Positions 12,055-23,875 of a DNA stretch of 64,000 nucleotides are shown here, in pieces. The notes under the pieces are model-generated. The model was not told where the DNA came from, ran no database searches, and was given only the letters and a program-made list of their open reading frames with translations. Position 1 is the stretch's first letter; the number at the start of each line of letters is the position of its first letter. The position numbers and the translations under genes are program-made. The stretch is from Populus alba (Eukaryota > Streptophyta > Magnoliopsida > Malpighiales > Salicaceae): the NCBI RefSeq assembly GCF_005239225.2, contig NC_133300.1:10631875-10695874 (forward strand). The letters run 5' to 3'.

Positions 12055-13313
12055 TTAGGATTGACCAGGTGGTTGTCTAGACTGGACTGTTTTCCTGAAT
12101 AACATGGTTTAAGTAGAGGAAATATCAATTATGAGAATAAAGAAGAGAATACAGAGGCAAACCTGCATTATGATAATATATACATACAAAATATGTTCAG
12201 ATCGATGTGTAGAAAATGGAATTTACTGTGAACTGGTTGTTATCAGCTAGTTCTATTCTATGTTGTGTTATTACTTTGTAGAAGGATGAACTACTTCTTC
12301 ATTCCCTTGATCAAATGCAATTCTCATTTATCAAAAAAAAAACAAAGAAGCTACACAATACAATTCCAGCATCCCTCGGATTTTTCATGCAGCAAATTAT
12401 GTAGCACAAAACACATTAGAGCATTCAGCACCCAGAATTCCAAATCCTAAGAACACAGAATCACCATAACAAATTACAGTGTGAGATCACACCCATCTAA
12501 ATGATGCTATCCATCTCCTTGTTGTATTAAACTGAAAATATGGGAGGTTATGGTGTCCAAATGGAGCAAAAGTGGCTAAAAGATTTTTTGTTTGAGATTC
12601 TAAAAGAAGCTATTTGTGTTTCCTCCACGCATCTAAACTGATCCAGTTCTCCCCCCAAAGTCTTTGCTTGTTGCACATAAAAATAAGAGAAAGACTGATA
12701 TGTAAAGAAGCTTTAGTTAAAGGGTAAAACCACCATCAGACGTTTCCTAGATAACAAATACCAGTTTGTGCCCCTTTCACCGCATTCACAGATCAAATTA
12801 TATTAAAAAAAAAAAAAAAAGGATCTATTTTTAACTTTACTCTTACCAACCAACCTCACCTAGAAGAAACTGTATGTTCACATAATGTCTAGTGTACTCT
12901 AGCATCTGCCTTTTTCTCATGCTACAACATAATACCATTATAATGACTGGATGTGCAATCATCATCAGTCAATTGAGCTTATATTCATGCAAGTTCAACT
13001 CGTCACAAGCTGACTCTAGCAAAAATTTCTCTAAGAACATTGAGTAGAGAAGTATGTACCTGTTGTGAATAGGATCAGGTCCATTGGGCACTCTTCTCTT
13101 GCTCACATAATTGGGATCCATGTCATGACGAATAAGATGACTCTCTCTTCCAGATAGCTTCAGATGCTGGAAAGTCCCGGCTGCTGGAACTCCAATTCTT
13201 GGCATTAGTGTCGTTGCATGGTTTGGTAGGATTCCAACATACAAGAACCAAATCACCCCCCAAAATAAAACAGCTCCTAATAGGGCCCTCAAAATCCTAC
13301 CACCCCTCCCCAT
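12055..13313 (-). CDS. CLE25: CLE25-type signalling peptide precursor (two exons)
   Basis: Exon 1 is 13313-13060 and exon 2 is 12094-12055, separated by a 965-bp GT-AG intron. The 97-residue precursor has a hydrophobic N-terminal secretion segment (about 7-29), a variable middle, and the CLE dodecapeptide RRVPNGPDPIHN at 73-84. A short basic tail, RKTVQSRQPPGQS, follows. In Arabidopsis the CLE25 peptide is made in vascular tissue and acts in phloem development and in root-to-shoot drought signalling through BAM-type receptors. The intron splits the arginine codon just after the CLE motif. Reading through it would add about 30 unrelated residues, and a tail like that of Arabidopsis CLE25 supports the splice model. 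The gene lies beside a BIR2-like gene, as in Arabidopsis. Confidence 0.9.
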
Positions 13314-13649
13314 GTTTTATCCTCTCTGCTCCCACTACTTTTCGATAAAGAATAATAGCTGGCCATTCAAAATGGAGATGTGAAAAGAACTCAGGACAGA
13401 CATGTTATCTTGAGGAGCAATGCGCGCATGGAGCTCTTCTCTTAGACGGGTAGGCTCTGAAGAGTGAAGGAGGCAAAGCAGGGCAATTTGACAAGTTCTT
13501 TGGTAGAATGCTAGCTTGGCGGGTAAGAAGTGATTGGTTCTATTTAAAGGTGGAGAATCTGTAAGCAATGCTGGGGTGGGGTGTGTGTGTGTGTTACTGT
13601 GTGTATCGGAGTGCAAAATAATAAAACAAAGAGTTGGTTAACCTCGGTG

Positions 13650-13660
13650 CTTTATATAGA
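13650..13660 (-). promoter_or_regulatory. TATA box of the CLE25-like gene
   Basis: On the minus strand TCTATATAAAG lies about 340 bases before the ATG. This predicts a leader of about 310 bases containing a GT/CA microsatellite (13577-13607). No better TATA motif is closer to the start codon. Confidence 0.55.
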
Positions 13661-16600
13661 ATGAGACCATGCGAGCTCTGTTATATTTTATTTGATTTGT
13701 GCGTTTCCATGCAGCGAAAAAGCGGACCTCCCTGTTTTCCCTAGCTCTTACGTTTTTATTAGCATAAAATTAGAAACAGGGCCTCATGTCCCTTATAGAT
13801 CCACAACGAGGATGAGAAATTACCATTACTGGTTACCATCCCACCACTTAAATTGCTTGATCGAACGGTTAGAGTGCGCCCCTCTCTCGAGATGAAAAAC
13901 TAACACATGAAGTGGCTCAAACAAATCCCACATAAAGGAAAGGAAAAGGCGTCTAATTAGGTGCATAGAAGCTAAAAAAGAAGGAAGTCCATCAAGGATC
14001 CTCCACTCCTCCTTTCTCAAAAATGAAAAAAGAAGAGAAAAGAAGCACAGAGAGAGAGAGTAAAAAGAAAAAAAGGCATAAGAAAATTACTACTTTCACC
14101 AGGACTTTGGCATTCTTATCGTACAGGTAAAGACAGAACTCTCTCCAGACTTTCACCCGAAAGCCGAGCTTGCTCTTATAAAGTCCTTCCGACTTAAACT
14201 GACTAGCATCTCTTCTTAGTTACCACAGAGTGCCAACAACATGAAAAACAATTATCCGACACTGATTATTAATCAACAAGACCAATGTACTTGACAAGGG
14301 AGCAACTAATATGTAAAAATACTTTTGTCTGCCTGCCTGCCTTGAGGATATACACCCAGGCGATGGTCTTTGATGGCTAAGAGACTGAATTATAACTGGT
14401 CTTACTGAATCGACCCATTTGGTGGATAAAATCCCAAGTGATGCCCACTATAACTATTATTTCCCAGAAGAGGAGTGTCATGATCATCTTTGAGAATCCG
14501 ATTGCCAAAAAAGGTAATAACTCTCATTTCAACAGCTCACTGATATATTAAACTCGAGTGATTGAGTTTTTCTTTTCATCAATAAGTTTCTGTATCACGA
14601 AAAAAGAATTATGATATGAAAAAGGACCAGAAAACATACCCCACCTCATGATATTAAATAAAAGAGAGAGAGAGACTAACGCCAAATGGTTCCTTGGATG
14701 GCAACACTAGTTGTGCAGCTGCAGTAGTGCCTGGCCAGACTAGGATGCTTTGGCCAGCCATGCTAAAACGCGTTGTGATCCCTACAGACTGCAATGCCCT
14801 GGCGTCTATTTGGAAGGATAATTGTAGTTGTTTTTCAAAGTGTTTTTCATGCTAAAATACATTATAATGATGTTTTTTAATTTTTTAAAAATTATTTTTG
14901 AAATCAGCGCACCAAAATAATCTAAAACACAAGTTGGCCCGCGTTTCCAAATGCTATTGACATTTTCTAGAAGCAGTAGCTAAACAATCTGTATTGTAAC
15001 CCAGACTAAGTGTATGCTCCTATCCAAAAACTTTCAACATCACAAGTACCACCATCTCATCCAATTTGCCTTGTTTTCTCTCCAATAAGTTCCTCTGCTT
15101 AATATTTCAGAAGACTATTAGAAACAAGAAGCTTAGCAGGTCCATGAAAATGCCAAGTGCTTACAATGCAGTGGCTCTTCGATAATGTTATGCTCTTAAA
15201 GCAAAGCAGGGTTTAGCTGGTTTTAGTTCAAAAGGAACACCCTTTAAAAGGAAAATGACGTCTTTGAACCAAGAGCATGGTGCCGCCTGCTTTAGCCATT
15301 ATTTTCTTAAGTAATAATACAATTTTATCAAAGCACTTCAGTAAGCTACTACACATTACACAACAGCGATGACACAGCACATCGATACCATACAGGCACA
15401 TAAAACCATGGGATGAAAGCAAGATATTCAAAACCATCAACTCTATGATAAATATTGATTCTATTTTATTATAGAAGTTTCTTCCGAATCTAGCAATTAC
15501 AAGCTCTATCTTGTTTAGGACTTTGTTCTATTTCAGATTTTGATTAAAGGGCTTCCCTAAGAGTTTAGTGCTTATGACAGAGACACTTCTTTACTGTGAC
15601 ATGATGGTCATAGAATGGATATTGACATTTGAGATTACTTATCCTATCGACTGTGTTATATGACCCCCCCCCCTCCCCAACCCTCCTACCTAAAACATCT
15701 AAAGCTATCCATCAGAACACAGAGGCTCCCTTGGAAGTCTGAAAAATAATCTCTGATCCTTATACATCAAAAACTTCCCATCAGAGCAGAGGTTCCCCTT
15801 CAAGCAGCTCAGTATCCTCAAGTCACTGAGGGAATCTGAAACTGCAGGATCTTTCTCTTGGAAATCTGAAAAAAGTTCTCTCTGAATTAAAATCAATATG
15901 TGGAGATACTAATATCTTTAACTATTGGTATAGCTTTGAAGAGCTGAGACAGTTTATAACTTAAATAATACAAAAGGAATTGGGGACACATGACAAAGTT
16001 AATGTCTAAGACTAAGGCAAGCATAAATCACGATATACATCCTGAACAGTATGTCTGATTACTTGATGCATAAAAATAAAGCAAGGGCAGGTTCAAGCAT
16101 ATTACACTAAGAAGCACAATTCATTGGACTTCCAAACTAAAACAGAGTAGCAATGCAATATAAGTTCAAAGCATGAATCTAGAGATATGCATTCTTAACA
16201 GTATGCCTGATATGGACTCTTATGGCATCAAAAGGATAAAATACAGGAGGGTACATATTTCCTTGAAGCTAAAATTGGCAAGAAAAAGCAAACATTATGT
16301 AGTCAACGTTTCTAATATCTGTATTTGACTTCAACAACTAAAATAAGATCTGTTTATCAAATACAGAATTGGTTTATGAAGTCCTTACAATCATGAAATA
16401 TCAGCATGACAGAAGAAGGCTCTCTCTCAATATTCTCAAGCTCAACAAGCAGCCAAGGAAATACCAAGAAACCAAGAAGATATGAGCCTGTGAAATAAAA
16501 TCCAACTTCTAATTTTAAATGGGAAAAGAAGACAATTGAATGAATTAAAAGCTAGCCATAACAAATTTGTAGTTTCCTGATAACAGATATTTTACCATAA

Positions 16601-16777
16601 AGATCAACCAGGGCAGGTTTCAAATTGTCTGAACTTAACAAGGATGAACGATACAACATATGTTTTAGCAGTCAACAATAGGAGATGATTCATGAAGAAA
16701 AAGCTTTATAAGCCAACATCTCGCTCTCCACTTTCCACTTTTAGACTTCTAGTATAAGTTCTACCACCGACATACTA
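13661..16777. other. Intergenic DNA upstream of the CLE25-like gene
   Basis: Apart from the MITE at 14808-14963, no gene is recognised. It probably holds the CLE25-like promoter. A locally repeated motif (CCATCAGAACACAGAGG and CCATCAGAGCAGAGG) occurs at 15710-15800, inside a 63-codon minus-strand ORF of unknown meaning. Confidence 0.5.
14808..14963. mobile_element. Short MITE
   Basis: The ends are imperfectly inverted: 'atttggaaggataattgtag' on the left, and 'gcatttggaaacgcgggcc' on the opposite strand at the right. The core (tttttcaaagtgttttt, then cagcgcaccaaaataat) matches other copies, for example 49045-49252. Confidence 0.55.
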
Positions 16778-18387
16778 TTATTTCTTTCTCTTCTTCTGAG
16801 CCCACTCAGGTCCATAAATTGCCAAATGAGTCCGACCAAATCGCCAGTCATTTATCTACAGTTTCATACATATTCATTATCTCTGGTGTATTAAAAACAA
16901 ATTATTTGTCACCGTGTTGAACAACAGTAAATCATTCTTGGATAAGAAATTATATACTACTGTGTTAGAGAATAATATAAATCATATCTTGAGACCTTAT
17001 CTAATAGCTTAAGCTATTGAATTGAAATGGTTCTTTAGCATAGTATTAGAGCCTTAATGACCAAGCGGTTACGAGTTCAAATCTCACTATCCCCATTTAT
17101 TTGATAAAAATTAAGCACAAGATAGTGGAGGTCTGTGCAAGTTTCAAGTCCAAAAGGCCTTCACTTGAGAGGGTGTGTTAAAAAATAATATAAATTATAT
17201 CTTAGAACCTCATCTAACAGCTTAACTTATTGGGTTGAGATGGTTTCTTGACATATTGAAGATTACGTGTCATTTTTAGCATGCATGGAACAACTTCAGT
17301 ATACAGGATTTTCTATAGATTGATATTGTGCTAGTAACCAAGCTAGTTGGCCTTAATGTGCTAAACATAATATCATCTCAAAGATTTCACAGTGGTTTGT
17401 GGAGTACTTTAAACCTGATAGATGGGGGGGGAGGGGGGCTAGACTAGGAAAATTCTTGATGTTAAGGAAAACTATGCAAGAAGTTTGTCAATAAGAACAT
17501 AAACCAAGTTAAATAATTAACAAAATTAGCACTTACAATAAATGTGTCTTATCCAACCATGGGTACTTTTGAAATTCGATCCATCAATTTTCCATAATCA
17601 ACTTGTGTATATGGAGGCATGACACTAATGAAATTACAAACAATGTAACTTGATTCGTAAGAATATTCAGGAGAAATAATTTCTTCTTGTTTATACATTT
17701 ATTGACACTTTTCAACTTCTAATAACAGATGGATCGTCTTTAGCTGAGGAAAGGAGGTGGCTAGTTGCTTCTGGCAAAGCTGCATGTTCATGAGCAAAGT
17801 GCCTGAAAGAATGGCCACCACCTGTTCTTCCATTCTTCTATCCCTTCATAACCCGTTGGGCTATGGCACTTTATAAACACTACAGAATGCAGGGACCTTC
17901 TTACGCACAAGCCTATGAACCTAAACTATAGAGAGAAATTATGTATTTATCTAGATTATAGGATCTCCCCTTAGCATGTAGACCACCATGCGACATCAGA
18001 AATGAAGATCTAAAGTAATTAAACTCATAACTGCAAACACTAGCAGCATAGTACACAAATAAATAAGTAAAATACCTGAGAGCATCCTCGATTGATAGCT
18101 TCAATACCAACAGAACCAGTGCCACTTAACAAGTCTAGCCACCGACCAGCTGCCAGTAGAAACAAAATTAATAATGAAAAGGAAAACAGTACGGAATGAA
18201 TCACTGAAAAAAGTAGTGGTTGAAGTGCTTGCTGCCTACAGATGAACAAAAAAGAAATGTCAGCACCTGCAACATATCAAAGGCTGGACCTTTTACAACT
18301 TCCATCACTGGCCGTACATCCATAGCATTGGGAGAGCGCAACTTCTTCTTTTTTCAGCCTTTCCTCCAAGCAGCTTCAACACCCCGA
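16778..18387 (-). pseudogene. Decayed RsmD-like rRNA (guanine-N2) methyltransferase gene
   Basis: Four exon-like blocks in correct order resemble the plant RsmD-type methyltransferase (recalled as At3g28460). Block 1 (about 18387-18267) has LKLLGGKA, then, in another frame, KKLRSPNAMDVRPVMEVVKG. Block 2 (18149-18076) has the SAM-binding motif GRWLDLLSGTGSVGIEA. Block 3 (17624-17537) has VMPPYTQVDYGKLMDRIS, then an in-frame TAA (17551-17549) before DTFI. Block 4 (16855-16778) has RFGRTHLAIYGPEWAQKK and a stop codon. The exons expected between blocks 2 and 3 and between 3 and 4 are not found. The frame change in block 1, the internal stop and the lost exons make it non-functional. A TRIM element sits between blocks 3 and 4. 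Confidence 0.82.
16963..17253 (+). mobile_element. TRIM element (291 bp) with 78-bp LTRs
   Basis: The two LTRs (16963-17040 and 17176-17253) are both 78 bp, start TGTTA and end CA. Directly after the first LTR is tagtattagagcc, close to the initiator-Met tRNA primer site TGGTATCAGAGCC. A purine-rich tract (gagaggg) precedes the second LTR. The flanking 5-mers are TACTG and TATTG, a target-site duplication with one change. The internal region of about 135 bp encodes nothing. These features define a terminal-repeat retrotransposon in miniature. Confidence 0.88.
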
Positions 18388-18659
18388 GTTTTTTCTCTGT
18401 TTTTTAACTGACCTCATAATAATTATCTCTCTAATTGAATTAAAATAATCAACAAATTACAAATCTCAAGAAAATCCGTACCTAACTGGGTTATCCTCCT
18501 CTTTATGGACATGGTTTCCTCTAACTGGGTTTTGCATTTCCCTTCTCCTCTGTCTTTTTTTTAAAAAAATAAAAAAATAAAAACATGAAAAGAGAGGTAG
18601 AAAGGAAAACCGCATTGCCTTAGAAGAAGAAGGTTGTGATAAGAGTGATTATGGCACAA

Positions 18660-19300
18660 GGGATATATTAATGGAGCCTACCTGGATATGATCCAGGGAT
18701 GGTTTCAGTGAAAAAGAAAGGAGTGCTCGTGAGGTTGATTGGCAACTCCTTATAAACAATCTTATTACCAACATGCTTCTTCAACTGAGAGACAATGGTT
18801 GCTGAAGAAGGTAGTATAAGCCACAGCTCTAATCTTCTCCAGAATCAAGTAATGGCCATAATGTGCACTACTGATTTATGCCTGAAAGGTTGTAGTTTGA
18901 GATAGACAAGGTCACCAATGTTGAATGCCCTCTCACTGCGTTTGCGATTTGCAGTTTTACCACTCTGTTCTGTGCTTTGTGTAGATTACCTTCAATCTCT
19001 TTAATCACCTCTTATCGCTGAGTATGGAAATCATCAGCTGCTGCTATTGGTGGAGGAGGAGGGACTCCATTAGAACCTTATGCGGAGTGGGTTTAGTGGA
19101 AGAATGGAAATTAGTGTTACACCACCATTCAGCAAGGAGAAATCTGTAGGGTTATCACTGTTCATGCATCGTAGATAGGTTTTGAAGGAGCTGTTGATCA
19201 CCTCTTTCTAGCCATCAGACTGACGATGAGAAGCTGTGGGGTAAATGCTTAAACAATTGCTTCAAGAATTGGCTGAGAAATATTGGTTTGATTGTCACAG
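18660..19300 (-). mobile_element. Ty3/gypsy integrase C-terminal fragment
   Basis: Read on the minus strand, broken frames give FKTYLRCM, then LAEWWCNTNFHSSTKPTPH, then LHKAQNRVVKTANRKRSER, then GDLVYLKLQPFRHKS. This is the usual order at the end of plant gypsy integrase and the GPY/F region. In-frame stops and frame changes show it is dead. It lies just beyond the N-terminal side of the decayed methyltransferase gene. Confidence 0.8.
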
Positions 19301-19487
19301 GTTTGATTGAAAAGAAACAAAGAAGTTTGGGCGAAGCACTAAAAAAATGGGTTGGATATATGAGGATCTATTAGGCCCAAACTTCTAAATTCTTTTTAAG
19401 ATCCTTATTTATTTTTTTATTTTTACTCTAATTTATTTTAAATAAAATAAATAAAATTATTTTTGAATTTGTTTTCAAGTGAGATTA

Positions 19488-19489
<2 letters not shown>

Positions 19490-19527
<38 letters not shown>
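19490..19527. repeat. TA microsatellite
   Basis: About 18 uninterrupted TA units in intergenic DNA. Confidence 0.9.
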
Positions 19528-19532
<5 letters not shown>

Positions 19533-20304
19533 GCAGATTCTCTTTTTATAAAATAGAATTTGTTTTCATGTTTTACTCTAATTTGCTTTCTAATAATTAA
19601 TAAAAAATATGTAAATGGATTTTTTTTATCTAAAGAGTTAAAAACCTGACTTTTTAATAATGTAATGTAGTAGAAATTGAGTTAGGGCAAACAACAAATT
19701 ATCTATTTTTTTTATAAAAAAAATAAAATTGATCAAACCACTAAAAATATGTGTCGGTATATAATGTTGTCTATGCTAGTTTTAAATCGCTTGCCCTTTT
19801 GTTTTTGTGGTCCGAAGAGGATCTACTAGACCTAAACTCCTAAGTTATTTTAAAATTTATATTTATATTTTTAGTTTTACTCTAATTTATTTTAAATAAA
19901 AAAAATATTTTTTAATTTATTTTCAAGTGAGATTATAATATTTGATTTATAATATTACAGACTTACTTTTTATTATGTCCTTTATGATTATTTTTATTTT
20001 TTCAAAAAAATTTATCAAAATTAATTATAATTAAAATAAATATTATTTCATTAGATGTTAGTCAATTTAACATTTATTTTCAAATGAGATTCTTTCCATG
20101 TTAGCATTCCTTTCGTTAGTTATTCTTTAGAAATATATTATTGTGCATGTATTTCTTTTTATGTCTGGGGTATGTCATATGAAAATAAAGTTAAGGTCAC
20201 TATAATTATAATTATTGCAAAAGAAATTCATTGAATTTCTTTCACTTTTTGGTCAATGAAATGTTCTTTTTATAAGTTTTGTTTTTTATACAGTGAATAA
20301 TACA

Positions 20305-20308
<4 letters not shown>

Positions 20309-20339
<31 letters not shown>
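20309..20339. repeat. TA microsatellite
   Basis: About 15 TA units in intergenic DNA. Confidence 0.9.
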
Positions 20340-20341
<2 letters not shown>

Positions 20342-21110
20342 TTTCTTCATTATTTTATTTGTCATCTTTCTTGTGAATATTTTTTTTATAATTGTATAAT
20401 TATTAGTTAAAAACTAGATTTGAAAAAGTTCCTATTACAACGCCTTAGCGGTATATCATTCTTTTTTTTCACAAAAAAATATCAAAGAATATTTTTTTCT
20501 TTTTATTTTTACTAAAACTTGATTTTATGGTTCCAATAAGTTATTGTTTAAAAATAATTATTATAGTGAAGTAAGTGTTAGTATATATGTCATGTAATCA
20601 ATTAGTTGGTTATATATAACATTGACTTTTCTCATGTAAAAGTATATTTATTATTAAGAAAGATGTTTTTCTATCTTTAACATTCATTTGTGTTTGATTA
20701 ATGAATTTAATATTTTTTTATAAATGAATATAGAGTAAAGATAAAGTTCTTGGGACAAAAATGCTTTACAAATAAAATTATAAAATTATTTATAATTATA
20801 ATATTCATATAGCATTAAAGTGTTGTTCTTAAATGTTTATGGTCAATGCTATATTAAAATTGAACATTAATTAGAATTGTTGACACTAATAAATATTATA
20901 TATTTTACTTTATAAAAATGAAACAATTGTTTTCATAAATCAAGGTACGAGAGATACTTGAAACTAATATATAAAATGCCTATTAAATGACAAGTATTAC
21001 ACTGACGCATATGAGAATTCCATATAGAAATCTCACATGTGTTAATGAAAAGACTCACTCGATAATTGTGTGAATTATTTTTAGATTTAAGATTATTAAG
21101 TTATTATAAA

Positions 21111-22000
21111 TGTCATAACCCCTTTTTATACTTTTTTTGAAAAATAAAAAAACAACAAAAAATATATTTTTGAAGTATTTGCATTGTTTTTGGTATTTTC
21201 AACGTCTTTTCAAATTAATTAAAAAATCAAAAAATTATTTTCAATGCATTCAGTTTTTAAACGTGCTCATTTCAAAATCATTGATAATTTTTTCTTATTG
21301 AATCAATGTTAATGTGGCATTTTTCAAAAATACCAAAATAAAAAAAAATATTTGGACAAGGGGACCAAAAATGCAAAGAAATAAAATGAGGGACCAAAGT
21401 GATTTTGTAGTTTTTTAGGGACTAAGTAATTGGAAGGAAAATGACAAATTATTTTACTTATAAATAGATGGTTGTATCACACACAAAAAAAAAAGGGGAA
21501 GATTTTTAAGTAGTCCTTAACTAAAAAAACAGAAAATGGAATTAGTTAGAGAGGGCACATACAAAAATGGCCTAACCCACACCTAATAAAAAAACACTCT
21601 CCTTCTCTCCAAAAAAAAAAAAAATTCCTTACACTCCAATCGTCAACCATACCAAACAGCTCTCCTAACAACTCTTCCTTACTAGTTCATCTCGCTAGCA
21701 ATTCCAATAGAAGCCATCTTCTTCACTCAGCTATGAGTATCCCTCATTGCGAAAACCTCCATCTTATAACACAACTACCTTTTCCATTTTCTAATACCAC
21801 ACCACTAGACTTGCCTCCCTCATGGCCAACCACCGCACCAATCAACCTCCTCAGATTTTCTTTCTTTTTTACCACCACCAACAACCTTCTTCCATAAACA
21901 CCATTGCCTCCTCTAACACACCAACTCCACACAGCTAACCCACACTCTACTAGACACTTGCAACTCTTCCTTAATGCTAGCTCCTCTTTGTTTCTCATAA
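21111..22000 (+). mobile_element. LTR-like segment (TGTCATAACCCC start)
   Basis: It starts TGTCATAACCCC, like the LTR at about 22534. It contains 'ggggaccaaaaatg' and 'agggaccaaagtg' motifs typical of plant LTR U3 regions and a TATA motif (ataaatag) near 21460. The 3' limit and a partner LTR were not found, so it may be a solo or truncated LTR. Confidence 0.4.
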
Positions 22001-22699
22001 TTTAAGGTCTTTCAAACAAAACAAACCCAATAATACCAGAAATTCCAATTGTTGACCCAAATCCTTCACCAACACGACCCAAACCACTAGCCACAACTAA
22101 TAGCCCCAACATTAGTTTCCTTTCTCCTCATCTTCCCTAACTTCAACGAGACTGGAAGCAATAAACTCAACGCCTTTAACCTCCTTCACTAGTAACCCAC
22201 GATAAGCACCACAACATTAGACAACCCTTATGATGAATTTGCAACAATAAAGGACAACAAAAAAAAGAAACCAATAGTGAAGGAGAAGGAGAGAGAAATC
22301 CGAACCTTGAGGTGTCCAGATCTCCTTCCTTAGGCAGCGGTGGGTGTCAGCGCCAGTATAAGAGCAAAAAGGAGATTGAGGAGCATTGGATCCACCAATT
22401 CACCCTCCTCTAACGATGGCACGTGAATCCACACACTAGTAGTGTTGGTGGTGTTTGGTACACACGTCACCATTATTTTAGTTGTCTTCGCTTATCTATT
22501 TTAGTATACCTTAGACATTTTAAATGCATTAGAAGTGTCATAACTCAATTTTTGATAATTTTTATTTTAATTATTATTATTATTTTATTTACTAAAAAGG
22601 ATAAAAGATGATGATAAAAAAATAAATAATAATGATGATGAAAACAAGTAAAATGAAATAAATGAAGAATGAATTAAAATTTGGGTTAAGGGCAACATG

Positions 22700-23060
22700 A
22701 TTGGAAGTTTTGGGGTTTAATTAAACTTTGAAATTAATCTAATTAATCCAATCAAGGGTTTAATTGGAGAATTGATAAGTTTTGAGACTTAATTAAGCTT
22801 GAAAATTAATCTAATTAATCCAATCAAGGGCATAATTGGAGAATTGATAAATTTTGAGACTTAATTAAGCTTGAAATTAATTCAATTAATCCAATTAAGG
22901 GTTTAATTGGAGAATTGATAAGTTTTGAGACTTAATTAAGCTTGGAATTGATTTAATTAATCCAATTAAGGGTTTAATTGGAGAATTGATAAGTTTTGAG
23001 ACTTAATTGGACTTGGATTTAATTAAATTAATGAAATCAGGGATTTAATCGAAAAAATAG
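22700..23060 (+). repeat. Tandem repeat, unit 71-72 bp, about 4.5 copies
   Basis: Units restart at about 22762, 22834, 22905 and 22976 with 'aattggagaattgataa', followed by 'ttttgagacttaatt'. They lie in the U3 part of the LTR, upstream of its TATA box. The related LTR at 60.1-60.6 kb has only one such unit, so the array expanded in this copy or its lineage. Confidence 0.85.
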
Positions 23061-23397
23061 CAAAGTTTGGAGTTAATTGGGGGCACAATTACAGCAGATT
23101 AAAGTCCAAGGACTAACTTGTAAAAGGCGCCGAAATGCAGGGTAAATTACGGTTTAAAACAGGGGCTTAATTATAAAATTTTTGAAACTTCGCGGGTCAA
23201 AGTGAAAATAGCCACTGTCATCTCCAAACGGCGTCGTTTTGAAGGCTCTGTTCATCTTCTTCTTCTTTAAGCCAACGACCGTTTTCCACAGTAAAGGCAG
23301 AGAGGCGTTGCAGCAGTAATCGTCTGTTGGCTTCAGTTATGGGCGCTTTAATGGTGTTCGACCCTCAACCTGCCACCCGTTTCCAACCCGCCGGGCT

Positions 23398-23407
23398 CTA
23401 TATAAAC
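23398..23407 (+). promoter_or_regulatory. TATA box inside the LTR
   Basis: CTATATAAAC is followed about 50 bases later by a GAGAGA-rich leader. The position matches an LTR promoter that divides U3 from R/U5. Confidence 0.55.
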
Positions 23408-23849
23408 TGAGGGAACCCGAAGAACAGGGCTGGTTGGAGAGTTGGAGAGAGAGAGAGAGAGAGAGAGAAAAAACCCGAAACAAAACAAACACAAATAAAC
23501 CAAAGGGATTCCTAAGTTTTCTGGTTAAACCCCGGACCAGAAGTGAGCCTTTCCCTCATCAATACCGGCCTAAAACAACAAAAACAAAACTGACCGAGAG
23601 AGAGTATAGGCTTGTTTTGAAAACAGAGCAAAAGAAACGAAGAAAAATAAACCGAAACAGAGACGCAGGGAAGGAATACAACGTGAAAAGCAGAAGGAGT
23701 AAGAAGAAGCCCGAAGGCAGAAGCGTCTTCCTCAGCAGCCACGTGCAAATTCCCTGCAAACGAACCGGGTAAGTCTTCTGCTCTGTTTCCCCCGCTTTTC
23801 CTTATTTCATTCTCGCCGTTTGTTTTTTTAATTTAGTAGCAAGGGCCAT

Positions 23850-23875
23850 GCACGCGTGATTTAGATCACGCGTGC
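23850..23875. other. Perfect inverted repeat (11-bp arms, 4-base loop)
   Basis: Arms gcacgcgtgat and atcacgcgtgc flank the loop ttag. The hairpin lies downstream of the TATA box within the LTR, so it would form in the LTR transcript. No poly-T tract follows it. Confidence 0.8.

Larger units (their letters stand above)
19301..21110. other. AT-rich intergenic DNA
   Basis: Very AT-rich DNA with two TA microsatellites and no reading frame of note. A motif, 'tctactaggcctaaac' type, occurs near 19.36 kb and again near 19.82 kb, each followed by similar A/T sequence. This suggests an old local duplication of about 450 bp. Confidence 0.4.

Noticed and set aside
13335..13616. A 93-codon minus-strand ORF with His/Thr repeats.
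   Set aside because: It lies in the leader of the CLE25-like gene and comes from a GT/CA microsatellite. No conserved motif is present.
15662..15680. A poly-C rich stretch.
   Set aside because: Simple low-complexity sequence with no associated element.
17424..17445. G-rich run that could form a G-quadruplex.
   Set aside because: It is one interrupted G run next to a decayed gene, with no four clear G-tracts separated by loops in a promoter context.
23434..23772. A 112-codon ORF rich in Arg, Lys and Glu.
   Set aside because: It is the translation of a purine-rich LTR leader with GA repeats. It overlaps other open frames and has no domain.
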